From positions 238,409 to 302,408 of the forward strand of contig NZ_JNXI01000006.1 in NCBI RefSeq assembly GCF_000717055.1: a stretch of 64,000 nt of DNA, given 5' to 3'. This document shows positions 29,032 through 38,373 of the stretch, piece by piece. Made by a program: the position numbers and the translations under genes. Within the stretch, counting starts at the first letter, position 1, and the number at the start of each line of letters is the position of its first letter. The notes under the pieces are model-generated. The model was not told where the DNA came from. It did no database searches and saw only the letters and a program-made list of their open reading frames with translations. The DNA is from Streptomyces iakyrus. Lineage in GTDB: Bacteria > Actinomycetota > Actinomycetes > Streptomycetales > Streptomycetaceae.

Positions 29032-29651
29032 TCGAACACCTCTGCGCTCAGGGTGACCATTCCGCATCGGCCGGCCACGTAGTCCAGCGTGAGTCGATGC
29101 TGCTCGGCGGAGAAGTCGGCGACGGCGTCGGCGGCCAGGAACACCTGGATGTCGTTGCTGAACGCGTCGATCGCCGTGGCCAGTACACCGATGTGGGCGT
29201 AGACCCCGCACAACACGAGCTGGTCGCGCCCCTCGGCCCGCATCCTCTCCAGCAGACCGGACCGGAAGAATGCGCTGTAGCGCCGTTTGGTCAGCACCCA
29301 GTCGTCCTCGGTGGGGGCCAGCTCCGGCACGACTTCCCGGTCCTCGGGAGAGGTGCGCATGCCCGGGCCCCAGAAGTCCCGCAGCAGCCCGCGGTCCTGC
29401 TGCGTCATCCCGCCGGGCTGCGCCGAGTAGACGACCGGGGCTCCGAGGCTCGCGGCCCGCTTGCGCAACAGCGCGGCGTTATGGGTGAGCTGGGAGCGGA
29501 GCAGGTCGGGCACCGGACGCAGGAAGAAGCGCTGCATGTCGTGAACCATCAGAGCCGCGCGACCGGGGTCCGGTGTCCAGTCGGCCACATTGGCCGGCAG
29601 GCTGTCCGCCGTCGGCATGGCGTACGGGGCGATGGCAGGTATGCCAACCAC
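29028..29651 (-). CDS. phzD: isochorismatase-like PhzD
   Basis: A 207-aa isochorismatase-family hydrolase that converts ADIC to trans-2,3-dihydro-3-hydroxyanthranilate. The catalytic triad positions are seen in [11 protein letters not shown] (Asp), [17 protein letters not shown] (Lys) and [17 protein letters not shown] (the Cys position with a cis-peptide). Length equals the Pseudomonas PhzD. GTG 29651 is chosen because AAAAGGAGCCGACTC precedes it. The stop overlaps the phzE ATG, so the two successive enzymes are coupled. Confidence 0.93.
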   Translation of the reverse strand: MVGIPAIAPYAMPTADSLPANVADWTPDPGRAALMVHDMQRFFLRPVPDLLRSQLTHNAALLRKRAASLGAPVVYSAQPGGMTQQDRGLLRDFWGPGMRTSPEDREVVPELAPTEDDWVLTKRRYSAFFRSGLLERMRAEGRDQLVLCGVYAHIGVLATAIDAFSNDIQVFLAADAVADFSAEQHRLTLDYVAGRCGMVTLSAEVFE

Positions 29652-29763
29652 GAGTCGGCTCCTTTTCAAAAGACGGTGGGGACGAGGTCCGGAGAGGGGA
29701 ACGGGCCCGCGGCGCCACCCGGGTGCGCTGACGTGCCCGGCACCGCGTCGGCGTCGGAATCGC

Positions 29764-30936
29764 TCACAGAGTCCTGGCCCACGCCATGACGAGACGCAGG
29801 GCCTGTCCCGGATTGAGCCGGGGGTCGCAGAACGTGGTGTGCCGGTCGCCCACCATGCCGAGTTCGGAGACGTCGGCGGCGCACTCGGTGACGTCGTCCG
29901 GGGTCGTCTCCAGGTGCAGCCCGCCGTTGACGCCGTCGACCGCGGCCATGACGTCACTGAAGCCTTCGACCTCGGCGATCATCGCGTCCAGCAGCCGGGT
30001 CTTGTGCCCGTCGGGACTGGTGATGGTGTTGCCGTGCATGGGGTCGCAGAGCCAGATCGCGGGGTGCCCGGCCGCGCGTACCGCCTCCACCAGCGGGGGC
30101 AGTCGGCGCGAGACGAATCCGGAGCCCATCCGGGCGATCAGGACGAGACGACCGGGCACCCGTGCCGGATCGAGCCGGGCGGCCTGGGCGGTGATGTCCT
30201 CGATCGTGGCGCCCGGGCCGACCTTGCAGGCGACCGGGTTGACGATGCCGGCGAGCATCCGGGCGTGGGCGCCGTCCGGTTGACGCGTCCGCTCTCCGAT
30301 CCACGGCAGGTGCGCGGAGCCGAGGAACATCTGGTCGGCTCCCGCCGGCCTGAGCATCGGTAATTCGAAGTCGAACAGCAGCGCCTCGTGGCTGGTCCAC
30401 ACCCGCTCGGCGTCCTGACGGCCCGCGTTGACCGCGGCGAGTTCGCGTACGACGTCCTGGGCGGCCCGGTAACAGGTGAGGATGCGTTCCGGGTCCGGGC
30501 GCCGGACGGCGGGGTCGGGTTCCGGTCCGTTGACCATGTGACCGCGGTAGACGGGGAGGGTGATGTCACCGATCTGTTCCACCGGCTTGGAGCGGGGTTT
30601 GGCGAACTGCCCGGCAAGGCGCCCGATCCGGATGACGGGTGCGTCGGTGACCGTGGCCACGGCGTCGGCAAGGCCGTCCAGCAGCGCCGTCTTGCGCCGG
30701 ACGTGATGGGGCGTCGACTCCGCCGGGTCCTCGGCGCAGTCGCCGGCCTGGAGGACGTGTGCCGCGCCCGCGGCCACGTCGGCGAGCAGCCGCCGTAGTC
30801 GTGCCACTCCGTCGGCGGTGACCAGCGGTGGAGAGGCGCTGAGGGTGTCCCGTACTCGCTCTACCGGGCCGGGGTCCCCCCACTGGGGCTGCTGAAGAGC
30901 CGTTGACGCGTGGATGTCCTGGACTGTCGTACGCAC
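29764..30936 (-). CDS. phzC: class II DAHP synthase (PhzC)
   Basis: A 390-aa class II (plant-type) 3-deoxy-D-arabino-heptulosonate-7-phosphate synthase, the first shikimate step, duplicated here to raise chorismate supply. Motifs include [14 protein letters not shown] (Cys metal ligand), [36 protein letters not shown] (His/Cys region) and [15 protein letters not shown]. It is shorter than primary-metabolism enzymes (about 450-460 aa), lacking allosteric N-terminal elements, as in other PhzC. GTG 30936 has AGGGGAGACC upstream. Sits between the PhzB homologue and phzD. Confidence 0.93.
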   Translation of the reverse strand: MRTTVQDIHASTALQQPQWGDPGPVERVRDTLSASPPLVTADGVARLRRLLADVAAGAAHVLQAGDCAEDPAESTPHHVRRKTALLDGLADAVATVTDAPVIRIGRLAGQFAKPRSKPVEQIGDITLPVYRGHMVNGPEPDPAVRRPDPERILTCYRAAQDVVRELAAVNAGRQDAERVWTSHEALLFDFELPMLRPAGADQMFLGSAHLPWIGERTRQPDGAHARMLAGIVNPVACKVGPGATIEDITAQAARLDPARVPGRLVLIARMGSGFVSRRLPPLVEAVRAAGHPAIWLCDPMHGNTITSPDGHKTRLLDAMIAEVEGFSDVMAAVDGVNGGLHLETTPDDVTECAADVSELGMVGDRHTTFCDPRLNPGQALRLVMAWARTL

Positions 30937-30980
30937 GGTCTCCCCTGTGGGCTCGAGGATCGACGGTCGGGCGGAGGGCG

Positions 30981-31442
30981 TCAGGTCGGGATACCCTCCC
31001 GGCGGACCGTGGGGACCTCCATGCCCAGTGCGCGGAACTGCTGGCAGGGGTTCATGAACTCGCGCTGCTGCTTGATCTTGCCGTTCTCGAACAGGAACGA
31101 GTGCAGGAAGTGGTTGCTGTAGTGCCCCGGCGGATAGCCCGGGAAGAGGATCTTGCCCTCGCCGTCGCACTCGACCCAGAACCGGTTGGGGTCCTGGGTG
31201 TCGAAGATCTCGACGTTGATCCACGCCCAGTCCGGGAAGCACTTCAGCGACCAGACGGCGTGCTCGCCGAGCCGGTCCCGGCCACTGATGACGATGGGTT
31301 CGCCGGTCTCGGTGGTCCACAGGCCGCCGGTGCCGTCCTCGGTGAACAACAGGTGCCGCTCAAGGCGGTCCTGGCCACGGGTGTTCATATACCGCGCGAC
31401 GACAGCACGGTTGTGGTCGCGTACCTCATTGTCGTCGGACAT
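30981..31442 (-). CDS. phzB: PhzB-type phenazine ring-assembly protein
   Basis: A 153-aa member of the PhzA/PhzB family (delta5-3-ketosteroid isomerase/NTF2 fold). It helps condense two aminocyclohexenone molecules made by PhzF. LGEHAVWSLKCFPDW and FWVECDGEGKILFPGYP are near-identical to Pseudomonas PhzB types, and the catalytic His and Glu (FMNPCQQF preceded by QRE) are present. It ends GIPT like PhzB. ATG 31442 has a modest ribosome-binding site. Separated from the MMPL gene by a strong terminator, so it probably has its own promoter in 31443-31716. Confidence 0.92.
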   Translation of the reverse strand: MSDDNEVRDHNRAVVARYMNTRGQDRLERHLLFTEDGTGGLWTTETGEPIVISGRDRLGEHAVWSLKCFPDWAWINVEIFDTQDPNRFWVECDGEGKILFPGYPPGHYSNHFLHSFLFENGKIKQQREFMNPCQQFRALGMEVPTVRREGIPT

Positions 31443-31716
31443 GGGCGGCCTCACTTTCCACTGCTCGGGTGGTCGGAGCTGCATGCTGATCGTGCGCGCG
31501 TTTTTGTCGACCACCGCGCCGCCGTGGGTCTGCCGGGGAATGCCCGGGCGGAAACCGGCGTAGGCCGTGGTCGAAGGTGGGGCACAACTGCGTACCACTG
31601 TGGGACAACGGACTTGTGAAGCTCTTGGCAGGCGGACGGGCCGCTCCGGCCGGCGGTGCCCGGACAGCCCTTGCGGAGCGGTCACATGGGCGGAATCGAG
31701 AACGGCACGAAAAGGA

Positions 31717-31757
31717 GCGGGCGATCGCCCCGGACGCTGTCCGGGGCGATCGCCCGC
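31717..31757. terminator. strong bidirectional hairpin between MMPL gene and phzB
   Basis: Two perfect 19-bp arms (31717-31735 and 31739-31757; GCGGGCGATCGCCCCGGAC) with a 3-nt loop. This is the longest perfect hairpin in the phenazine region. It separates the MMPL gene upstream from phzB-C-D-E, so the phenazine genes form at least two transcripts. Confidence 0.85.
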
Positions 31758-31811
31758 ATCAGTTCCCCGGGCCTCCCGGCCGACGTCGGAAGGCCCGTGC
31801 TGGATCGGTCG

Positions 31812-33923
31812 TCAGGTGCCCCTGAGAGCGGGTTCGAGGTCGGGCCCGCCCGCGGGCGACCCGGGAGTGTTGCGGTGCCTGAACAGCTTGCTGGGCCACC
31901 ACATCCAGCGGTCCACGTCGAGGGTCAGTGCGGTGACCAGAACCGAGCGGACGATCATGGTGTCCAGCAGGACGCCGAACGCCACCGTGAATCCGAGCTC
32001 GGCCGCGAAGACCAGCGGCAGGGAGGCCATCGCGGCGAAGGTGCCGGCCAGTACCAGACCCGCCGAGGTGATCACGCCGCCCGTTGTCGACAGACCCGTC
32101 AGCGCACCGCGTCGGGTGCCGTGCAGCAGCGCCTCTTCGCGGACCCGGGTGACGAGGAAGATGTTGTAGTCGATGCCGAGGGCGACCAGGAACACGAACG
32201 TCAGCAGCGGGAAGGAGGCGTCCGCTCCGGCGAAGCCGAACACGTGGTTGAACATCAGGCTGCTCACGCCGAGGGCCGCACCGAACGACAGCACCACCGT
32301 CGCCATGAGCAGCAGGGGTGCGACGATCGCCCTCAGCAGTGCCGCGAGGATCAGGAACACCACGACCAGCACGATGGGGATGATCACCTTGGAGTCGCGG
32401 GAAGCCGCTTCCCGGGTGTCGAGCATGATCGCCGTGTTGCCGCCGACCTGGGCATCCGCGCCCGCGACGGCGTGGACCGCGGTCCTGGCCTTCTCGACGG
32501 TGCCCAGCGCGGCCGTGCTGCTGGGAGCGTCCTCGAGTTCCCCGAGGATGAGGGCCTGGCCGTCCTTGACCGTCGGCGGTGAGACGTTGGCGATCCCTGG
32601 GACACCGGACAGCGCGGTGCTCACCTGCCTGGCCGATGAGGCCTTGGCCACGACGTAGACGGGGTCGCCCGATCCGGCCGGGAAGTGCTCGGCCTGGATC
32701 TCCTCGCCGACGGCCATCTGCGGCTTGTTGGTGAACTGGTCCTTGTTGGAGAGCCCGTCCGCCTTGAGCCCGAATGCCCCGATCGCCATGACGGTGAGGA
32801 GGAGCGTGGTGCCGATCCACACGATCCGCGGCCGGTGGGAGACGGCGGTGCCGACCCGGTCCCAGACGCTCTTCTTGGTCGCCGCGACCGATCCGTACGA
32901 CGGCCTCACGGGCCAGAAGATCCATCGGCCGCAGATGACCAGCAGGGCCGGCATCAACGTGACCGTGGCGAGCAGTCCGACGAGGATGCCCACGGCGCAG
33001 GCCGGTCCGAGCCCCTGGGTCGAGTTGAGGCTGGCGAGCATCAGCAGCATCAGACTGACTGCCACGGTCGCCGCGCTGGCGACGATGGCGGGCCCGGAGC
33101 GGTGCAGGGCCACGGCCATCGCCTCGTGCCGGTCCTCGTGCCGTCGCAGTTCCTCCCGGTACCGCGAGGTGAGCAGGAGTGCGTAGTCGGTGGCGGCGCC
33201 GAACACCAGGACGGTCAGGATGAAGTTGGTCTGCGTGTTGGCGACGAGCCCGGCGTGCTTCGCCAGCAGATAGATCACCGCCTGCGCGGTGACCAGGGCG
33301 CTGCCCGCGGTCAGCAGGGGCAGCAGGGGCAGCACCGGACTGCGGTAGGTGAGCAGGAGGATCACGACCACGACCAGGGCCGTGATCGCTGTCAGGGCAC
33401 CTTCGCCACTGAAGGCCGTGATCGAGTCGGACGCGTAGCCGGCCGGCCCGGTGACGTGGAACCCGAGACCGTCGGCGTTCTCCTCGCCGACCTCGGTCAT
33501 CTCGCCGACGACCTGGTGGATCCCCTCCCAGCCGCTGTCGCCGTTGCGGACCTGGACCACGGTCTGAATGGCCTTGCCGTCCTGGGACTTCAAGGGGCCC
33601 TGTGGCTGCCCCACCACCATGTCGACGCCCTTGAAGGCTTCGGCGTCGGCCCGGGCCTTGGCCATGTCGGCAGCGGTGACGCCCTCGGGGCGGTCGTAGA
33701 CGACGATCGCCGGCACGGTGTCGGCGGGCTGGAACTTCATGGCTCGCTCGACGACCGCGGTCGACTCCGCGTCACCGGGCAGCCAGGCCGCGCTGTCGTT
33801 CTCCTGAACGTCACCGAGCTTGCCGGCCAGCATGAGGGCCGGGATCAGCAGGGCTACCCAGAGGGCGAGGATGACCCATTTGGCCACCTTGCCACTGGGT
33901 AAGGACGTCAGTTTTCGCATCAT
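31812..33923 (-). CDS. MMPL/RND-family transporter
   Basis: A 703-aa membrane protein with the MMPL layout: one N-terminal TM segment (WVILALWVALLIPALMLAG), an external loop of about 150 residues, a group of five TM segments (from ALTAITALVVVVILLLTYRS), a second loop and a second five-TM block ending near residue 680. FGAATDYALLLTSRYREE and LGIDYNIFLVTRVREE are the paired signature motifs with the proton-relay Asp. It probably exports the phenazine product and gives self-protection. ATG 33923 has GAGGAAATTCAC upstream. It lies between two PhzA/B homologues. Confidence 0.9.
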   Translation of the reverse strand: MMRKLTSLPSGKVAKWVILALWVALLIPALMLAGKLGDVQENDSAAWLPGDAESTAVVERAMKFQPADTVPAIVVYDRPEGVTAADMAKARADAEAFKGVDMVVGQPQGPLKSQDGKAIQTVVQVRNGDSGWEGIHQVVGEMTEVGEENADGLGFHVTGPAGYASDSITAFSGEGALTAITALVVVVILLLTYRSPVLPLLPLLTAGSALVTAQAVIYLLAKHAGLVANTQTNFILTVLVFGAATDYALLLTSRYREELRRHEDRHEAMAVALHRSGPAIVASAATVAVSLMLLMLASLNSTQGLGPACAVGILVGLLATVTLMPALLVICGRWIFWPVRPSYGSVAATKKSVWDRVGTAVSHRPRIVWIGTTLLLTVMAIGAFGLKADGLSNKDQFTNKPQMAVGEEIQAEHFPAGSGDPVYVVAKASSARQVSTALSGVPGIANVSPPTVKDGQALILGELEDAPSSTAALGTVEKARTAVHAVAGADAQVGGNTAIMLDTREAASRDSKVIIPIVLVVVFLILAALLRAIVAPLLLMATVVLSFGAALGVSSLMFNHVFGFAGADASFPLLTFVFLVALGIDYNIFLVTRVREEALLHGTRRGALTGLSTTGGVITSAGLVLAGTFAAMASLPLVFAAELGFTVAFGVLLDTMIVRSVLVTALTLDVDRWMWWPSKLFRHRNTPGSPAGGPDLEPALRGT

Positions 33924-34531
33924 GTGAATTTCCTCAGCGATGGGTCGGCATGAGAGTGCTGGCCGGGATGGGCGACGGTGTGGATCGCGCACAGGTGGCC
34001 GCAGTGACACCAGGGCCGGCGCTGTCGACGTCATTCGCCCCGAACGAGCGGGGCGGCGGCGACCAGGCGGGCGACCTCTTCCCGGCCGTGGAGCGGCCCT
34101 GGGCCCCAGCCACCGGAGTCGAGGGCACCGCGGAGGGCTGCGGCCGGGAACGCTCCTGTGGAGCCTCGGGGAGGGAGCCGGCCGGCGGTTCAGTCAGCCA
34201 TGGGCCCCGCGGGGTCGACGGCGACAGCCGACGGCGGCCCGCCGGTGAAGGCCGGATTCACCGCGGGCCGCACGAGAAGGGCGTTGTCGATCCGCCCCGG
34301 GCTCGGCGCCTGGTTCCTGGTCGTTGGATGGGACACTGTGCGGCCTCCCGTCGAGGACGTCTTCCGAACTGGGGGCGGGCCCAGGCACTGGGAGTGAGAC
34401 ATCCGCTCCAGACGTCATCTATATCACTTGAGGAGACGGCGGCGCCGCGTCGGCAGAACGTGAACGATCAGGGGCAACTGATCCGGCCAGACGGGCTGTT
34501 GGGGGCTTCTGGCGGCCCGGCCGGGCTCCGG
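33924..34531. other. intergenic region upstream of the MMPL gene
   Basis: About 600 bp with no convincing gene on either strand; candidate frames are Arg/Gly-rich shadows. It presumably holds the MMPL promoter. I see no recognisable operator or repeat. Confidence 0.5.
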
Positions 34532-35041
34532 TCAGGAGGAGGGGATCCAGTCCCGCTCGATGTGCGGTGTCTCGATGCTGAGGGCACGCATATGCTCGAT
34601 CGGGTTGGTGTATTCGCGACTGGAGACGATCCGTCCGTCGCGCAGCGTGAAACCGTGGATGAAGTGGTTGCGGTAGCGGCCTTCCGGATAGCCGGGGAAC
34701 CGGATCGTTCCTTCGCCGTCGCATTCGACCCAGATGACCGCCGGATCCTGCGTCTCGTAGATGTGCACGTCGATCCACTGCCAGTCCGGCAGCACCTGGA
34801 GGGAGAGCTCGCCGTGCCGCTTCAGCTTCTCCCTGCCCTCCACGAGGATGGGCCGGCCGATGTCGGTGTTGAAGAGACACGCGGAACCGTCTTCGGTGTA
34901 GAGCGTGTACCTGCGCAGCCGGGCTTCCGCGCCGGTCTCCATGTACTGCTCCACGGCACGCCGGTTGCGGGCCCGCAGGTCGTGGTGGTCGGTGAACACC
35001 GCTGCGGCTGTGCCGGTCTGGCCGTGCCGTGACGACGTCAT
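34532..35041 (-). CDS. second PhzA/PhzB-family protein
   Basis: A 169-aa NTF2-fold paralogue of the protein at 30981-31442. It keeps LKRHGELSLQVLPDW (His position), IWVECDGEGTIRFPGYPEGRYRNHFIHG and the Glu in SSREYTNPIEHM, so it could be catalytic. It has a 15-residue N-terminal extension and a different end (DWIPSS). By analogy with Pseudomonas PhzA/PhzB, the two could form a heteromer or have split roles. It lies alone between a terminator (35159-35190) and the 600-bp gap before the MMPL gene. ATG 35041 has GAGGAGACACC upstream. Confidence 0.88.
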   Translation of the reverse strand: MTSSRHGQTGTAAAVFTDHHDLRARNRRAVEQYMETGAEARLRRYTLYTEDGSACLFNTDIGRPILVEGREKLKRHGELSLQVLPDWQWIDVHIYETQDPAVIWVECDGEGTIRFPGYPEGRYRNHFIHGFTLRDGRIVSSREYTNPIEHMRALSIETPHIERDWIPSS

Positions 35042-35158
35042 GGTGTCTCCTCGCGGGGTCGGTGGGGGCCGCTGCGGCCTTCTCGAGGTCGCGGCCGGTC
35101 ACGGGGGACGGAGAGGAAAATGGCGTGTTAGAGCTGCCTTTCTCCGCCCGGACCCCAC

Positions 35159-35190
35159 CTCACCGGCGCCGGGTGACCGGCGCCGGTGAG
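35159..35190. terminator. hairpin after phzG
   Basis: CTCACCGGCGCCGG and CCGGCGCCGGTGAG form a perfect 14-bp stem with a GTGA loop, 34 bp beyond the phzG stop on the minus strand. It probably ends the phzF-phzG transcript before the second PhzA/B gene. Confidence 0.75.
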
Positions 35191-35223
35191 ACTCCGGGAG
35201 TCCGGGAAAGCCGGGGCCCTGGC

Positions 35224-35874
35224 TCAGGGCTGCAGCCGGGTCGCCTTCCAGCCCTCGGCGTCGCGTTCGTAACTCAACCGCTGGTGCAGCCGGTCGTGGC
35301 GCGCGTACCAGAACTCGATCCGGGCAGCGGCGACGTGGTAGCCGCGGTACCGCTCGGGGCGCGGCAGCGGCCCGGGCTCGTCGTGCAGCCGCTCGGCCTC
35401 GGCCAGCATGGCCACCGCGTCATCGAGCGGCTGGCTCTGGTGTGACAGCGTCGTCATCGGGTGGGCGGCCGGCGGACGCGCGTACCAGAGTGCGTCGGAC
35501 TCGGCTTCGGACAACTGCAGGGCGGGTCCGCTGATGGTGATCTGCTGGCTGGTCTCCCGCCAGTAGAGCACCCCGGACGCCCACCCCGTCTCCGCCAGCT
35601 CACGCCCCTTGCGGCTGGTGGCGTGCGTTTCGAAGACGAAGCCGTCGTCCGTCACCCGGTTGAGCACGACGATCCGGGTCGAGGCCCGGCCCGCCGCGTC
35701 CGCGGTGGCGAGGGCCATCGCCTTCGGCTCCCTGACGTCCTTCTCCTGCGCGTACGCCAGCCAGTCGCGCAGCAGCGGAATCGGATCGGCCGGCGGGTCG
35801 TCGTATTCCTTGAAGACGAAGTCCAGCGACCCCGTGATGGACTCGGTTTTGCTGGCACTCCCGATCGCGCTCAT
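35224..35874 (-). CDS. phzG: FMN-dependent phenazine oxidase (PhzG)
   Basis: A 216-aa flavoprotein of the pyridoxamine-5'-phosphate oxidase family. It oxidises hexahydro/tetrahydro-phenazine carboxylates during ring aromatisation. FMN-binding features are MALATADAAGRASTRIVVLN, FVFETHATSRKGRELAE and the C-terminal IEFWYARHDRLHQRLSYER with the family's terminal Arg-Leu-x-Pro end. Starts 27 bp after the phzF stop and is followed by a terminator. Confidence 0.92.
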   Translation of the reverse strand: MSAIGSASKTESITGSLDFVFKEYDDPPADPIPLLRDWLAYAQEKDVREPKAMALATADAAGRASTRIVVLNRVTDDGFVFETHATSRKGRELAETGWASGVLYWRETSQQITISGPALQLSEAESDALWYARPPAAHPMTTLSHQSQPLDDAVAMLAEAERLHDEPGPLPRPERYRGYHVAAARIEFWYARHDRLHQRLSYERDAEGWKATRLQP

Positions 35875-35901
35875 CCAGGCACCTCCGGTACGTCATGCGG
35901 G

Positions 35902-36738
35902 TCACACGTAGATCGTTCCTTGGGCGATGGTCACGCCGTTGCCGCCCACATCGACCGAGGACACCTCCTCACCCTCGCGCCGGACCACCGCCTTCATCAG
36001 CGAGGGCCGGCCCAGTTCCACACCCTGGAGGATCTCGATCGTCTGCCCGTGGCCGGCCAGGCCGTGCCGTGCCAGATGCAGCGCGAGGGGACCGGCCGCC
36101 GAACCGGTGGCCGCGTCCTCGACGACGCCGTAAGCGGGCGAGAACATCCGGCTGCGCCACTGAAGCCCAGAGCCGGCGAAGCAGTTGGTCGCCATGTCGG
36201 GAAACGTGGCCAGCCGGCGGTGGTCCGGAGAGATCCGGGACAGCGCGGCCACGCTCTCCACGCCCACGAAGACATGTCGGGGGCCGTTGCGGTAGATCTC
36301 CACGGGCAGCGTCGAGGACTCGATGCCGAGGGCGGCGAGCAGCTCGTCGGCGCGGTCGAACGGCTCCCAGGTGGGGACCGGCTGACGCATCCACGCGGCG
36401 ACGGCCTCTCCGTCGCGGCGTTCGAGCGTGAAGGGGATGGCACCCATAGCGGTTTCCAACGACAGTTCGTCGCTCTTGGCGGCCGTGCCCAGAGCGATGG
36501 CGGTGCCCAGGAGCGGGTGACCGGCGAACGGCAGCTCGTTGACCGGGGTGAAGATGCGGATGTGGGCGTCGCCGCCCGCCTTCGCACGCAGCACGAAGGT
36601 GCACTCCGAGAGGTGCATCTCCATGGCGATGCGCTGCATGGTGTCGGCGGAGAGGTCGTCCGCGTCGAAGAAGACCGCCACGGGGTTGCCCTCCAGCGGC
36701 GTGGTCGTGAAGGCGTCCACCACCGTGTACGCGTGCAT
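35902..36738 (-). CDS. phzF: trans-2,3-dihydro-3-hydroxyanthranilate isomerase (PhzF)
   Basis: A 278-aa diaminopimelate epimerase-fold enzyme that isomerises DHHA to the reactive ketone that dimerises into the phenazine skeleton. The catalytic Glu is in MHLSECTFVL (about residue 45), with FAGHPLLGTAIAL and a second-domain EDAATGSAAGPLALHL, all diagnostic of PhzF. ATG 36738 has AGAGAGGATCACC upstream. It begins the phzF-phzG unit, 210 bp downstream of the monooxygenase gene. Confidence 0.94.
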   Translation of the reverse strand: MHAYTVVDAFTTTPLEGNPVAVFFDADDLSADTMQRIAMEMHLSECTFVLRAKAGGDAHIRIFTPVNELPFAGHPLLGTAIALGTAAKSDELSLETAMGAIPFTLERRDGEAVAAWMRQPVPTWEPFDRADELLAALGIESSTLPVEIYRNGPRHVFVGVESVAALSRISPDHRRLATFPDMATNCFAGSGLQWRSRMFSPAYGVVEDAATGSAAGPLALHLARHGLAGHGQTIEILQGVELGRPSLMKAVVRREGEEVSSVDVGGNGVTIAQGTIYV

Positions 36739-36949
36739 GGTGATCCTCTCTGGTGGGGTGAACGGGGATGGTTCGTACGGGCGGGACGGCCTGTCCGGAC
36801 CGCGCCGGTTCCGCGCGGGGAGCGCATCGAGACGGCGGGGGCGCACGGCGGGTGGGCCGGGCACGCAGGCCGGAGCCACGGGCGGGCGCGACCGGAACTC
36901 GCCGGCACGCCCGTCCGCGGCTTTGGCGGAGCGTCGAGCAGGCGCGGCT

Positions 36950-38173
36950 CTACGACCGCCCGGGCGGCGTCAGTGACGGACGGGCGTTGAGTTCGGTGAC
37001 TTCGCCGTCGGCCTTCTGCCGGTACATCTCGGTGATGAAGGTGAGCTGCTCGCGATTGAGCAGCATGCCCCCGGCGCGCTCCATCATGCGGCCCGCCTGG
37101 ACGACCTCCGAGGACGCGGGCAGGCGAGTGCGCTCGTAGGCGGCGAGTGCCGACACCGTGTCGCCGTCCGCCTGCGCCAGCTCGTAGGCGAGAACCCGCG
37201 CGTCGAGCACGGCCTGGGACGCGCCGTTGGCGCCGGCGGGATACATGGGGTGCGCCGCGTCGCCGAGCAGCGTCACCCTGCCTCGGCCCCAAGCGGCAAG
37301 CGGTTCGCGGTCGACCATGGGGTATTCCAGGATGCGGTCGCTGCGCTCCAGCAGCTCCGGCACGTCGAGCCAGCCGAGCGACCAGCCCTCGTAGTGGGCC
37401 AGCACCTCCTTCAGCTGGCCGGCGCGGTGGTCGTCGACCGCGTCCACCGTGCCGTCCTCGGGAAGGGGGCCCGGTTCGCCGACGCGCACCAGGCAGACCC
37501 AGTTGGTCCGGTCCCGGCCGATCGGGTACGCGACCAGCGACGCCGTGCCGTCATGGGCGATCACCATGGAACGGCCGGTCAGGAAGGGCGGTACCCCTTC
37601 CGTCACTCCACGCCACATCCGCTGGCCCGACCAGGACAGCGGCCCCTCATCCGGGTGGAGCTGAGCCCGGACGGTCGAGTGCAGTCCGTCCGCGCCGATC
37701 AGCGCCTCGGCGTCGAGCGTCTCGACGGCGTCGGTCGCACGGTCCGTCACCCGGACACGGACGGAGTCGGGTCCGTCGGCGAAGTCCAGCAACCGGGTAC
37801 CCGTGCGCACGGCGTCGGGACCGAGCCGTTCACGGACGCGCTCCAGGAGCATCAGGTGCAGCTCACCGCGGTGGACGGAGTACTGCGGCCAGCGGTAGCC
37901 CTGGGCCAGGCCACGCGGCTCGGTGAAGAGCTCGTCGCCGGCACTGTCGCAGAACATGTGCTCGCCCGTGGCCACGCCGATGTCGGCGAGGTCATCACCG
38001 AGGCCGAGCTCCATCAGCTCGCGGACCCCGTGGGGGAGAAGGTTCATCCCGACGCCGAGCGGCTCGATACGGCGGGCGCTCTCCACCACGACCGCGTCGA
38101 TGCCCGCGGCGTGCAGGCTCAGCGCGGCCGTGAGCCCGCCGATCCCGCCACCGGCTATGAGTACGGGTGTCAT
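36950..38173 (-). CDS. FAD-dependent aromatic monooxygenase (PhzS/salicylate hydroxylase-like)
   Basis: A 407-aa group A flavoprotein monooxygenase. FAD motifs are IAGGGIGGLTAALSLHAAG at the N-terminus, the DG motif IGADGLHSTVR near residue 160 and LLGDAAHPMYPAGANGASQ near 300. Related enzymes such as PhzS hydroxylate or decarboxylate-hydroxylate phenazine-1-carboxylate derivatives, so it probably tailors the phenazine core here before or after prenylation. Its ATG overlaps the stop of the 67-codon ORF (ATGA), which in turn is coupled to the prenyltransferase. Confidence 0.85.
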   Translation of the reverse strand: MTPVLIAGGGIGGLTAALSLHAAGIDAVVVESARRIEPLGVGMNLLPHGVRELMELGLGDDLADIGVATGEHMFCDSAGDELFTEPRGLAQGYRWPQYSVHRGELHLMLLERVRERLGPDAVRTGTRLLDFADGPDSVRVRVTDRATDAVETLDAEALIGADGLHSTVRAQLHPDEGPLSWSGQRMWRGVTEGVPPFLTGRSMVIAHDGTASLVAYPIGRDRTNWVCLVRVGEPGPLPEDGTVDAVDDHRAGQLKEVLAHYEGWSLGWLDVPELLERSDRILEYPMVDREPLAAWGRGRVTLLGDAAHPMYPAGANGASQAVLDARVLAYELAQADGDTVSALAAYERTRLPASSEVVQAGRMMERAGGMLLNREQLTFITEMYRQKADGEVTELNARPSLTPPGRS

Positions 38174-38373
38174 CGCCGGACCCCCCCGACGTTTTCAGCC
38201 CCGGTGGCTTCCCGCAGGTCTGCGATCCGCGGCGCGACGGGCAGTCGCGGACTCTCGGTTGTGGCGGCGCCTTCGTCTGCCTCGGTCATCCTCTGTCCCT
38301 TGTCCTCACTGGTTACCTCGCTGGCGGGCCCGGGGCCCTCCGACGGATCTCCGCGGCGACTCGTGTAGGTCAC
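38170..38373 (-). CDS. 67-aa ORF linking prenyltransferase and monooxygenase
   Basis: A GTG at 38373 overlaps the prenyltransferase stop (GTGA) and the TGA at 38170-38172 overlaps the monooxygenase ATG (ATGA), so the frame exactly bridges both genes. The protein is charged and low-complexity, rich in Glu, Pro, Arg and Gly, with no TM segment or motif I know. Internal ATG 38290 after AAGGGACAGAGG is an alternative start giving 39 aa. It could be a small real protein, or a frame kept open to couple translation. Confidence 0.4.
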   Translation of the reverse strand: MTYTSRRGDPSEGPGPASEVTSEDKGQRMTEADEGAATTESPRLPVAPRIADLREATGAENVGGVRR

